From the NCBI GenBank assembly GCA_038251405.1, contig JBBSBH010000005.1, positions 62,001 to 126,000 of the forward strand: 64,000 bases of DNA, in the 5' to 3' direction. Of this stretch, positions 34,601 to 43,131 are shown in pieces. Each line of letters begins with the position of its first letter. The stretch's first letter is position 1. The notes under the pieces were generated by a model. That model saw nothing but the letters and a program-made list of their open reading frames with translations, was not told the origin of the DNA and ran no database searches. The stretch is from JADJLQ01 sp038251405 (GTDB lineage Bacteria > Bacteroidota > Bacteroidia > Chitinophagales > Saprospiraceae). A program made the position numbers and the translations under genes.

Positions 34601-37600
34601 TTAAATTATATGTTGGAATTGGATTGGGAGCGGAGGATCTAAATGAGCCTGATCCATCTCCACCTTCATAGGGTACATACTCTTTAAGTACCCTGCCTTG
34701 AGCATCATATTCTGTCAAACTGACAACATCTTTACCAGCAGGGGATTGCCCTATTCCGATAGTTTGAATGGGTCTTCCAAGTCCATCCACATATGCTCTG
34801 ATCGTTTTATGGGACAACGCGCTATTGGTTACTGGAGTATATTGATTACTGGTCTCTACGTAGTTATTGGCATTGCTTGCATTTTTATAAACATATGAGT
34901 AGAGTCTTTTTGCAGCACCGCCACGAGTAGATGTCAGACTAAGTCGCATGAGTGCATCGTAGGTAAATGATTGTACTTGTCCATCTATGTCTGTAATAGA
35001 TGATAATAATCGTGAGTTAGGGTAATACGAATAGTTCCATGTAAATCCCTGGAAAGACTTGGATGCGATTAGTTTATTGGTAGGATTCCAAGTGTAAGAT
35101 TCTGTAGACCAATTATCCATGGTGAACTGCTTAGGGAACCCAGTTGCTATGTCAATTTGATTTACTGTTCCATCTACTTGCCATCCCGTGGCAATCCCCG
35201 CTCCTGCCGCGTTCCAGGTGTATTTATATCTCATAAACTGATAAGAATAAGGATTGCCGCCAATTCCAATTGGATTTCCAGTGGTAGGGCTAAAAAGGCT
35301 ATATTCTGTCCTCGATCCATCCACATCTGTGTTATTGACTTCTTTGACGGTTTGTATTGGGATGATCATATTTCTGGCGCGCATAGTATCATAGACGGCA
35401 GTACCAACAAAGTCTGCGGGGTATTTATATTTAGTTTTGTGAACTTTACCATCACTGTTCGTTACAGACATAGTTACAGGTGCCAGAAACCTGTCTGAAG
35501 CATCATAAGTATAATTTGAAGTTGTAGTAACTCCATCCTGATTGTTTATTACTGCAGATAGTCTAAAAGGAGCCGTTATTGGTTGATAACTTTTAGCAGA
35601 ATATGCAGTTTGTAAACTACCATTTAGATCAACTTTAAAATTAAATTTATCAATTTTAAAAATTAACCCCGTCATTGAGGTATAGGTTTCTCCCAGAGGG
35701 TAATTATTGGTATAACTAATTTCCTGATTAGAATTGGATAAGTAAGACTTTCTGATTTCGTAACCGTCCTTTGGATTGAATAGTATTGGCCGAATGGGTA
35801 GTGTATTATCTGAATTATTAATATCAGGAACAGCATTATAAAGATATTCAGTAAAGCCACTCCCCACAATTTCTTCTTTCACTCTTCGGTAACCAATTGA
35901 ATAACCCAAGAAATTACCCATAGGTACCACCGAAGTCGCAAACCATGTAACTCCTAAAATGCCTCCATTCACATAATCTTTGTGTACAGCGGCATAAGTA
36001 GGAAGGTTATAAACTACAGCACTTGAGGTGTTGCTATTGTCAGACTCTTTATAAGTATAATTCTTAATGATATCAATATTGGAGGAAGGATTTCCATCAT
36101 TTATTCTTATTTGTTTAATGCGAAGACCTCCAACTGGAGTAGTCACCGTGTTGACTGTGGAGGTATAATTAATTATTTGAAAAGTTGCTTTTGCATTATA
36201 AACCGTAAGAGTGAAAATATACGGTTGGCCCGGAACTAAATTAAAGAAATTAGATAGAATCCTTTCATGCGATACGAATGAAGCATCATGAATTTCAAAC
36301 TGATAATTTCCAGCTGAAGAATTATTAGTTGCATGTCTTGCAGAAATCTGTACATATACAAAACCAGCAATGGATCCATCACACTTCGTAATATTTGGAG
36401 GAGGAAATAATAGATTTGTACCAGTGACAGTAAACTCGGTAGAGGAAGTAATTTGTGAACTCGTAAAAGTAGTAACATTTGAAACGGTTGGTGTTGCTGA
36501 GCAGCACGTTCCACCTGGCACCGTACAATTAGTAAGTGTAAACTCAAAATTTGTCGTTGGCGTGTTTTGAATATTACTTTGCTCATGGGTCTCATATGTA
36601 AAACTAGTGTTGCCACCGGTTGGATATGTAATTTTTCTCAATGTCCCATTTTGAATAAAACCAGCACCTACCTCCCGATTTGCATTGGCAGCAGGCGGAC
36701 TATATGCTGTTCCTATTGGTAAAACTATAGAAGATGCAGGAATGTTTAATGTGCCTTCATTATTGGTGGCACCATTATAATATCCCCAATGATCGATTGC
36801 TTTTGAAAGCCTATGAGGTAAGTCACCTGTTACATAGTCAAATGTATAGGGTGGTATAGTAATGGTAGTTTGATCACAAGTCGATTCCTGAATTGAGTTT
36901 AGCTTCAATCTTTTATAATAACTCTTACCTGGATCATTAGGGCTTTGGAAATAACTGTAATTAAATCCGAATCTTTTATAGCATGTATTTGGTGAGTTAT
37001 TTTGTTTTATTTCTATTGCATCTAATCGAAATGCGGATCCACCTAAATAAGTATCCAGGTCTTGTCGGGATGTGGATGCAATAAAGTCAGCTCTATAAGT
37101 TGAAGTTCTTATAGCAGCTAACCGCTTGCCTTCCATATAATTATTATTAATATACATGTTTGGGCCTTCCGCAATTCCATTGCAATTTTGTACATCCACA
37201 CCATACAAAGAATACGCCCAATTGATGTTGCAAGTAGATAATGTTTTATAAGAATATTTTTCGTTTACATAGTCCAGTTCTATTTTATGTAAATCATCAG
37301 GTGTCTCTATTTTACTTAAATACCAAGATGTTGGCATTTTATCAGAGTTATTCATGTTGTCGTAAGTAGTGTATTCTAACCCATCTGTTGCAGTAATATT
37401 ACTAGTCAATCTTCCAAAAGTATATTTAGTGCCATCTGGACCAATAATTTTCCACTGGTAGATAGGATTTACTCCAGATGGATTATTTTCCCGAATAAAT
37501 GAAATTTTTATATCCTGTACTGGAAAGATAAAAAAATTCCCAGTGTTTTCTCTACTAAATTTAAAATTAAGCCCGGGTAATGAGACATTAAAAATATCAG

Positions 37601-38054
37601 GCTCACTATCAAATTTTCCTGAAGAAATATCATCTGCTTGAATGGTAGAGGCACTTGATCCGCTTAAAGGAGAAAGTAGCGAATTAGCAAAGTCAATATA
37701 TCCTCCAGGTGCATCATCAGGTTTCCCTAACGTGGTTCTGGTAATCATTCCTCCTGCTGATAATGCCCATCCTAATCCAACCCAACTAGCTGGCTCTCCT
37801 ACTTTAACTCCACTAGCGTGGTAGATTATAGCAATTGGTAAACTTAATGGTCCTTCTTCCAAAGTGAAAATAGGAACAGATATATTGGGAATACCAGTAA
37901 AGGGGCTAATGGGTATATCACCAAACTTCCCAAGTGATGCAGCATTTGGTGCGGGCATAGCAACATCTTTAATCAAGTTGTTTTTAGGTTGTGAGAACCC
38001 ACTGACTATTTTTAATACTACTATTAAAATGATAAAGCTTCTTTTAGTGTTCAT
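31680..38054 (-). CDS. full-length Rhs/YD-repeat polymorphic toxin
   Basis: 2124 residues from ATG 38054 (MNTKRSFIILIVVLKIVSG, signal peptide). The N-terminal ~850 residues are the Bacteroidota shell domain (FGDIPISPFTGIPNISVPIF, ASWVGLGWALSAGGMITR). YD-repeats follow at ~950-1850, then the Rhs-associated core (VLDFGPRQYNANLARWNQID, ISNSDPSGMF). After it come a linker, a hydrophobic pre-toxin stretch (AGINFAITVFPYGKVAKGG) and the tip, RAGQNLINLI to SKGVNIIYK. The tip matches no family I know. The protein should be exported and encapsulate its tip; a T9SS sorting domain is absent. It has none of the palindromic inserts found in the orphan copies. Confidence 0.88.
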   Translation of the reverse strand: MNTKRSFIILIVVLKIVSGFSQPKNNLIKDVAMPAPNAASLGKFGDIPISPFTGIPNISVPIFTLEEGPLSLPIAIIYHASGVKVGEPASWVGLGWALSAGGMITRTTLGKPDDAPGGYIDFANSLLSPLSGSSASTIQADDISSGKFDSEPDIFNVSLPGLNFKFSRENTGNFFIFPVQDIKISFIRENNPSGVNPIYQWKIIGPDGTKYTFGRLTSNITATDGLEYTTYDNMNNSDKMPTSWYLSKIETPDDLHKIELDYVNEKYSYKTLSTCNINWAYSLYGVDVQNCNGIAEGPNMYINNNYMEGKRLAAIRTSTYRADFIASTSRQDLDTYLGGSAFRLDAIEIKQNNSPNTCYKRFGFNYSYFQSPNDPGKSYYKRLKLNSIQESTCDQTTITIPPYTFDYVTGDLPHRLSKAIDHWGYYNGATNNEGTLNIPASSIVLPIGTAYSPPAANANREVGAGFIQNGTLRKITYPTGGNTSFTYETHEQSNIQNTPTTNFEFTLTNCTVPGGTCCSATPTVSNVTTFTSSQITSSTEFTVTGTNLLFPPPNITKCDGSIAGFVYVQISARHATNNSSAGNYQFEIHDASFVSHERILSNFFNLVPGQPYIFTLTVYNAKATFQIINYTSTVNTVTTPVGGLRIKQIRINDGNPSSNIDIIKNYTYKESDNSNTSSAVVYNLPTYAAVHKDYVNGGILGVTWFATSVVPMGNFLGYSIGYRRVKEEIVGSGFTEYLYNAVPDINNSDNTLPIRPILFNPKDGYEIRKSYLSNSNQEISYTNNYPLGETYTSMTGLIFKIDKFNFKVDLNGSLQTAYSAKSYQPITAPFRLSAVINNQDGVTTTSNYTYDASDRFLAPVTMSVTNSDGKVHKTKYKYPADFVGTAVYDTMRARNMIIPIQTVKEVNNTDVDGSRTEYSLFSPTTGNPIGIGGNPYSYQFMRYKYTWNAAGAGIATGWQVDGTVNQIDIATGFPKQFTMDNWSTESYTWNPTNKLIASKSFQGFTWNYSYYPNSRLLSSITDIDGQVQSFTYDALMRLSLTSTRGGAAKRLYSYVYKNASNANNYVETSNQYTPVTNSALSHKTIRAYVDGLGRPIQTIGIGQSPAGKDVVSLTEYDAQGRVLKEYVPYEGGDGSGSFRSSAPNPIPTYNLTTYEPSPLNRIASKTPPSWDATQFSYGANDGADNVLNSIGTSFSAGSLMKLSVTDPDGNKNISFSDILGRKILSRRLGLNSGEKADTYTYYDDKSRPTTIIPPGASTTTSDLIFKYLYDAEDKLISKDVPDAAAIFSVYNNKDLPVLVSVPHVINTWVGTEYDAYGRPTKTGLITSASPPSPDAAFSYTTVLSQMAYDGAYLDGTAVNNATINKGKQTGYKYNVLGTTNNIIGKNTYDTYGRLSNLTSNNLLNLTSYTAENITYGFDNADNLLTESRAHSNSIFTGTNSNRTTYDHWGRKSIFYNTFPGGSERQIAAYGYNYRDFLTTLQLGTFGSSPLQTVDYTYNEQGWLTGINQPPVGGIVPSLTMPYSVNSTGNDALDLFSLKLTYNDPVTDIDIPSIARKNGNISQAWYKVRGRNTEAYGYTYEYLDRLTAARHIATDPSGARTINGYNEEIGYADARGNISSIYRTGMAYTSATAVTQGVIDQLSFSYLANTNRLVTVTDAATDITLKAKGFNPGSGGAGYGYDASGNLISDSYKGISSIIYNHLNLPSRVSFLSGAKIIFTYAANGKKLRKQVYATNGTTINTTIDYVDGIEYLNGKVEAIYNPEGRAYNTSATATPSWRYEYNIKDHLGNNRVSFSDINGNGSISNAEVLQEQHYYPFGMAQEGTWMNNGSGNDSRYTYGNKELNSDYNWDVLDFGPRQYNANLARWNQIDPMSEAAVNFHSYHYAGLNPISNSDPSGMFSWNASNSSNVTDGVKSIMDNAEIKDQKKRKSEDPIKNIWRKIMAMFGFDYNTLMFGPESQEQAAEISNNRESFNAFGEDVQKLADAESAVLPGMDVLMNVREGDYYKAGINFAITVFPYGKVAKGGRAFFSGPGTEAKAIELGFQTLGQTRAGQNLINLINSKNIPLIGVGNAEDMWRRLSTTWAKGIPNGSTVYVFLNNPRASSVWLKIELPILQSKGVNIIYK

Positions 38055-38067
38055 ATCAGGGTACTTA

Positions 38068-39345
38068 TTAGTGTGAAACAATTACCTTTTGATTAAATTT
38101 TTGATTACTATCTGATAATAAAATATAATACATACCTGACTGCCATGTTGCTGTTGAAATTATCAATTTATCACTCTGACTTTCATTTGGCATTGCCAGA
38201 AAATAAGTGACTTGTCCTAGCGAATTGTAAATGACCAATTGCTTATTTTCTTTCATATTTTTATAATCAATATTTAATTCGGTATTAGCTGGATTGGGAA
38301 ATGCTGAAAATGAACTGGCAATATTTAAAGATCTTATTTCGGGGTATAAAAGATTTGAAGCATTACACACATTCTTATTTGACTTACCTAGTTTATCACG
38401 TAATCCCTTATCACTTAATATTGCTTGCATCCTGGTCATTTGGCCATAAGTAAACATGAATAGATTGCGATCGTCTGTGTTGTCCATAAAATTCATAGTC
38501 ATAGCAATCGGTTTTTCATTGCAAGTACTTACGTATCCATAATAATCAGCACTTCCATTTGTTGGCCCATTATGAATGGGAGTGTCATTAACATGATCAT
38601 CTGTACACGGTAGCTCCTCATTCCATAGATCATATAGCCCCAAAAAATTACCCATTAAATGGACAAGGGTCTTACCTTCGTTATAATATTTGTAGTTTAT
38701 AGGAGTATTAAATCCGAAATATCTTGTATCTATCACAATGCCATCGGTAGCATCCTCTCCACCTGGCATTTGTGCATAACCAGCAATATCATCGGTCAAA
38801 TAGACAATCCAAATGTTTAAATAATCATCCTTCTTCCATGCATCATCACCTGATAGTTTACTGAACTTCATGGAATCGCGACAAGTCCATGCAGATTTAG
38901 AAATGGTTTTTCTAATTATTGACGGGGAATTTTTATTCTTGTCTGCAGCGAGACAAAACGATATATCAGTGCTTGAAAGTTTATCTTTAAAATTTTCTTT
39001 ACTAAAAGAGGGATGTGTCAGGTTTTCCGGAGAACCCAGGCTTGCAAAATTTGTATTTAGAATTTTTATTTGCAAATACAGGTCAATATCTGATGGCGCA
39101 TACTGTCCCTGGGCAGTAAGTATATGGAAAACAACAGGTATAACAAATGGCTTTTTTCTATCTTTAGATTTCCAATCCTCCGTTGACTCATCTATAGATA
39201 AAATAGATTTTTTAATCACTAAATTATTTTCAGATAATCTTTTATAAACTTGTTGCGTAGCATATTTTCGATAAATCCTTTGATTTTGCGAAATCGAATA
39301 CCCAGAAATGGTGGATACTAAAAGTAGAGCTAATAGATATTTCAT
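38068..39345 (-). CDS. pappalysin (M43)-like protein with destroyed zinc site, T9SS type A sorting domain
   Basis: 425 residues with a signal peptide (LLALLLVSTISGYSISQ). The M43 frame is evident: RKPFVIPVVFHIL, DYLNIWIVYL, GIVIDTRYFG, then TLVHLMGNFLGLYDLW and CTDDHVNDTPIHNGP. The metzincin motif should be HExxHxxGxxH. Here only His229 and Gly236 remain; the catalytic Glu is Leu230 and the other two His are Asn233 and Asp239. So it should not bind catalytic zinc. The last ~80 residues (FSAFPNPANTELNIDYK.., MYYILLSDSNQKFNQKVIVSH) form a T9SS type A domain. It sits 13 nt before the Rhs gene and may be a surface scaffold or adhesin. Confidence 0.8.
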   Translation of the reverse strand: MKYLLALLLVSTISGYSISQNQRIYRKYATQQVYKRLSENNLVIKKSILSIDESTEDWKSKDRKKPFVIPVVFHILTAQGQYAPSDIDLYLQIKILNTNFASLGSPENLTHPSFSKENFKDKLSSTDISFCLAADKNKNSPSIIRKTISKSAWTCRDSMKFSKLSGDDAWKKDDYLNIWIVYLTDDIAGYAQMPGGEDATDGIVIDTRYFGFNTPINYKYYNEGKTLVHLMGNFLGLYDLWNEELPCTDDHVNDTPIHNGPTNGSADYYGYVSTCNEKPIAMTMNFMDNTDDRNLFMFTYGQMTRMQAILSDKGLRDKLGKSNKNVCNASNLLYPEIRSLNIASSFSAFPNPANTELNIDYKNMKENKQLVIYNSLGQVTYFLAMPNESQSDKLIISTATWQSGMYYILLSDSNQKFNQKVIVSH

Positions 39346-39377
39346 AAAATGTAAATATTAAGATTAATAAAAAGTGT

Positions 39378-40439
39378 TTATTGTTTTCTAAGAATACGTT
39401 CAAGATCAGCTAGTCGTTTTTCTAATCCTCTCACTTTTTGTATTTGAAGTTCTAAATCGATAATATACAAATGCAGCTCCTCTATACTCATTTGCTGCCG
39501 CTTGATTATATCAGACATCTCATAGCCACCTGCTTCCATTATACTTTTCTCTGAAGGAAAATTTGGTAAGTGCTGATATTGTTTTATGTAGGAATCCAGT
39601 TGACGGAGGGGGAGTAGTTTGTAATCTTTTTGGAAAACGAAATCTGCCCAGCCACCGTTAGATGGAAGCTCTACCTTGAATTTTTCGGATTTAATTCCAC
39701 CCTTTACAAATAAATTGTAACCAGTTTCCGATCCTGTATTGGTGTTTGATTTCCCAATATGGACACCACTTTGCTGAGCAAAATATATTCCTGTACTCAA
39801 TGTAGTCCATTGGCTTATGCCAGTTCCACATGGTATACATGATGTTCCACCACAATCGACACCCGTTTCGTCCCCATTTTTAATACCATCTGAACAAGTG
39901 GGAGGAGCTGATCCTGTACAGCCGAATACTTGAACTTCACTAAGGTTAAAGTAATCTTGAACGATGTATTGTGCCCAAATTCTTACATATCGTCCGTTTA
40001 TATTTGGTATAGTCAGAGTAGCTGCAGCACCGTTGGCAATTGAGATATTATTGGTTTGTTTATAAATACTTCCATTATTTAGGGCTGTTGCAATATCTAC
40101 ACTCCCTAAAGGAGATGAAGTAATAAAAACAGTGAAATTTTTTACTCTTTCAAGACCTACACAAGGTGGGCAATTTCTATTGTAAACTACGACCTGGGTA
40201 ATATTGTTCGAATTTAATAAGTCAACCTCCCAATATGGATTTAAACTTACTCCCGGGCAGCTCCAATCATACAGATCATTAATAATTCCATTATTGCTTT
40301 TATTTGCTTTGCTATTTGAATCATAGTCTCCTGGAGACTGAGATGATATTCCATTCTGACTTAATAATGTATTGCATTGCGAACTTAATAAGTCGACAAT
40401 AAATATAATAAAGGAAAAAAGCAATAAAAAAAATTTCAT
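39378..40439 (-). CDS. discoidin-domain (F5/8 type C-like) protein with shared C-terminal module
   Basis: 353 residues: signal peptide (FFLLLFSFIIFIVDLLSS), a galactose-binding-like domain (~30-180; NPYWEVDLLNSNNITQVVVY, GRYVRIWAQY), a Cys-rich DGIKNGDETGVDCGG hinge, then a C-terminal module of ~130 residues (VKGGIKSEKFKVELP, WADFVFQKDYKLLPLRQLDS, LPNFPSEKSI) and a terminal coiled coil. The module is nearly identical to that of the upstream gene. The module type is common at the ends of Bacteroidota surface and tail-fibre-like proteins. The start overlaps the upstream stop (ATGA). Confidence 0.75.
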   Translation of the reverse strand: MKFFLLLFSFIIFIVDLLSSQCNTLLSQNGISSQSPGDYDSNSKANKSNNGIINDLYDWSCPGVSLNPYWEVDLLNSNNITQVVVYNRNCPPCVGLERVKNFTVFITSSPLGSVDIATALNNGSIYKQTNNISIANGAAATLTIPNINGRYVRIWAQYIVQDYFNLSEVQVFGCTGSAPPTCSDGIKNGDETGVDCGGTSCIPCGTGISQWTTLSTGIYFAQQSGVHIGKSNTNTGSETGYNLFVKGGIKSEKFKVELPSNGGWADFVFQKDYKLLPLRQLDSYIKQYQHLPNFPSEKSIMEAGGYEMSDIIKRQQMSIEELHLYIIDLELQIQKVRGLEKRLADLERILRKQ

Positions 40440-42460
40440 TTTTGGTTTTTATTTTCTAATTGATTAATTCTTTTTTCTAAATCTATAATATACAGATGCA
40501 ACTCCTCTATACTTTCTTGCTGCCGCTTGATTATATCAGACATCTCATAGCCACCTGCTGCCTTGATATCTTTCTCTGAAGGAAAATTGGGCAAATGGTG
40601 GTGTAGTTTTATATAGGAATCCAGTTGGCGGAGGGGGAGTAGTTTGTATTCTTTTTGGAATATATAATCAGCCCAGCCACCAGAAGAGGGAAGCTCTACT
40701 TTGAACTTTTCGGATTTGATGCCACCTTTTACTAGAAGATTATATTCTGATTCCGTGCTCCCAAAATTGAAAACTGTATTCCCTCCAATTCCGACCCTTC
40801 CATTTCTATAGGTGGTAGCTGCCAGATCGGTTGAAGACCATGCATTACCGGTAGCCCCTCCGCCTCCACCTATTATATTAACCGTGATTGGAGAAGAAGA
40901 TGTACTATTGCCACAAGCATCAAATGCTTTAGATGTTATATTAAAATTACCAGGAGATGGAAAAGTATAAGTAATACCAAATGGGGATGTAATATCGTCT
41001 GCACCTATTTGTGCAGCTCCGTTAAACCATTGCATTTTTGTAACACCTACATTATCATTCGCTGTTCCATTTAATGAAATACTGGTAGTACCCGCAGTAC
41101 CTGAAGTTGGATTTGCTGATACAGCTACATTGGTAGGTGGTTGGGTGTCGGAACATCCGCCATCAATACAGCCATTTACGATTATTTCAGATAAATTCAA
41201 ATATTCCGCTGTTGGATTGCTTGCAAATACTTTTACATATTGACCGCTTATTGGTAACGAGGCATTTGATGCATTAATAGCTACTGTTGCACCGTCTCCG
41301 ACTATACTTGCGTTTAAAAATACCTGACTATTATTATTGTAGTCAGTTATTGAGTTATTAGACACAAAGACTTTAAATGTATTTAGCCTTCCATACCCTG
41401 GATTACGATTAATTATCTGAATCGATGAAACAGTGTGGATAGATCCTAAATTAATTTCAATCCAGGGATTAAGTTCAAGATTGGTATGATTAAAATTTGA
41501 GTTATTTCCATCAATTACATTTGTGGCTGGGTAACTATTAGCCTGGTCGTAATTAGAACTTTGAGATGCTGTTTTTCCCTGGCTGATATTTGTGGGAGAT
41601 GTACAGGTGCCACCAGTTTGAGCGGCCAATGTTGTCGTAGATGAGGTTGTAGTAATATATGCGGAGGACCCAGCTGCATTTACCGCTTTTACCCGATACC
41701 AATATGCAGTTGACGCTGTAAGCCCGTTGTCAGTAAATGGACTATTCGCGTTTGAACTTACAGCAATATATGAACTAACAGATAAAGGGCTGGCTCTTTC
41801 AAGCACATAATTTGTAGCACCAGTAGCACCAGTCCATGAGACCGTTATTTGAGATGCCGTTGCATTTGCTGTTGATATTGAAGTCGGAGCAGTTGGCGGT
41901 GAGCCTACAGCAGTAGTGCAGCCGAATACTTCAACTTCTGCCAAGTGAATTGGATTAGTCTTAGGATTTGTTGTCTGCGTAGTATTATCTACCCATATTC
42001 TAACATACCTACCCGTAACATTTAAATTTGGAATATCAATAATTTGTCCATCTATCAATCCTGTCGTATTACTATAAGAATACACAACACTCTGAGTCTC
42101 CGTGTAACCACCAACTTCATTTTGGCTTACAAAAACTTTAAAATTCTTTATTCTTCCGTTACATCCAGAGCAACCCGTTCTATTATATATTTTAATTTCG
42201 GTAACGCTATAATCTGAACCCAAGTCTACTTGCCACCATGGTTGAAGTTCATTATCAGTATGATTAAAATTATTTGAATTATTCAATATTCCATCAACTG
42301 CAAAACTTGCCGGATAAGTATTATATGGAAAATTTGAAGATTGACTAGCCGTCTTCCCCTGGCTTATATTTGTTGGAGATGCGCACTGTGAAATTGCAGC
42401 ATTATAACTAAATAATACAACTAATAAAATATTGTATAATTTTAAATAATTCATTTTCAT
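40436..42460 (-). CDS. multi-domain discoidin/FnIII surface protein, first gene of the toxin operon
   Basis: 674 residues: signal peptide (~1-24), F5/8 type C-like domain 1 (~30-180; PWWQVDLGSDYSVTEIKIYN, GRYVRIWV), a fibronectin type III domain (~190-275; SQITVSWTGATGATNYVLER), discoidin domain 2 (~285-430), an Ig-like/bacterial domain (~435-525) and the C-terminal module with coiled coil shared with the next gene. It probably binds glycans. With the following three genes it forms one unit (4-nt overlap, then 32 and 13 nt gaps), so delivery or attachment of the Rhs toxin may involve it. That link is inference. Confidence 0.78.
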   Translation of the reverse strand: MKMNYLKLYNILLVVLFSYNAAISQCASPTNISQGKTASQSSNFPYNTYPASFAVDGILNNSNNFNHTDNELQPWWQVDLGSDYSVTEIKIYNRTGCSGCNGRIKNFKVFVSQNEVGGYTETQSVVYSYSNTTGLIDGQIIDIPNLNVTGRYVRIWVDNTTQTTNPKTNPIHLAEVEVFGCTTAVGSPPTAPTSISTANATASQITVSWTGATGATNYVLERASPLSVSSYIAVSSNANSPFTDNGLTASTAYWYRVKAVNAAGSSAYITTTSSTTTLAAQTGGTCTSPTNISQGKTASQSSNYDQANSYPATNVIDGNNSNFNHTNLELNPWIEINLGSIHTVSSIQIINRNPGYGRLNTFKVFVSNNSITDYNNNSQVFLNASIVGDGATVAINASNASLPISGQYVKVFASNPTAEYLNLSEIIVNGCIDGGCSDTQPPTNVAVSANPTSGTAGTTSISLNGTANDNVGVTKMQWFNGAAQIGADDITSPFGITYTFPSPGNFNITSKAFDACGNSTSSSPITVNIIGGGGGATGNAWSSTDLAATTYRNGRVGIGGNTVFNFGSTESEYNLLVKGGIKSEKFKVELPSSGGWADYIFQKEYKLLPLRQLDSYIKLHHHLPNFPSEKDIKAAGGYEMSDIIKRQQESIEELHLYIIDLEKRINQLENKNQK

Positions 42461-43131
42461 AATTCATATATTTTAAATTAATAAATTTATTTTTCTTCAA
42501 CTTTGAAAAATGTTTTAATTAATATTTTCAATTAATACATTATGTAAACCAATTATGCATAATTAATTAGTTTACGTAATATTTAATTTCTAAATATTAT
42601 ATATTAGCCCGCCTTGTTAAAACTTGAAATTTAAGAGTGTTCGTGTTCAGAAAATGTTGGAAATAATTTAGGATAAATTAAATAATCTCAAACATCAAGT
42701 TCATTTTATTAAAGTCAAATTTATATCTCTAATATTCAATAATAAAAATTTTATTAAGATTTTTTGATATATTTATTTAACATATATATATCAAATTGTA
42801 TTATTGGACTATTAATTAATAATTTAATTTAAGATAAAAAAATAATTATTTATATTATTACGTAAAATACATTTCTAACAACTTTTTAAATCATAAAAAT
42901 TTGAAAATGTCTATTAACTGATACTCCTGTATTTTTTTTCCAGTAGATAGAATTACTATGTATCGTTGGTGACTACTACCCTTATCATAACTAACTGACA
43001 ATAATAGAAATTCTTTTGGCTACATGCCTGTGGTATTGATCACCGTTTTACCTCTAGCTCTAAAAGTTAGAATAGGAAGTCTGTTTTCTTTTCTGGATTT
43101 AGTTAATTCAAACTAGAAGCAGTGAAACCAA
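42461..43131. other. AT-rich intergenic region before the toxin operon
   Basis: No credible gene in 670 bp. Sequence is very A/T-rich with many homopolymer and ATATAT tracts. It holds two inverted repeats (42544-42575 and TTTGATATAT/ATATATCAAA at 42763-42795). The first gene of the operon starts at its left end, so promoter and operators should be here. I cannot fix one convincing -33/-7 pair. Confidence 0.6.
42544..42575. promoter_or_regulatory. 32-nt inverted repeat, candidate operator
   Basis: GTAAACCAATTA (left) and TAATTAGTTTAC (right) are complementary at 11 of 12 positions around a short centre. It lies 85 nt upstream of the first gene of the adhesin-toxin operon. Site symmetry and place suggest a dimeric regulator; no regulator gene is adjacent. 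Confidence 0.4.

Noticed and set aside
18037..43131. Classical integrase-bearing genomic island bounded by tRNA-Met
   Set aside because: No integrase, no second intact tRNA 3'-end repeat at the right boundary near 42.5-43.1 kb. Only the local half-copy at 18454 was found, so island insertion at this tRNA stays unproven.
42461..43131. Riboswitch or small RNA in the AT-rich gap
   Set aside because: No recognised riboswitch core; sequence is too AT-rich for reliable folding by eye.
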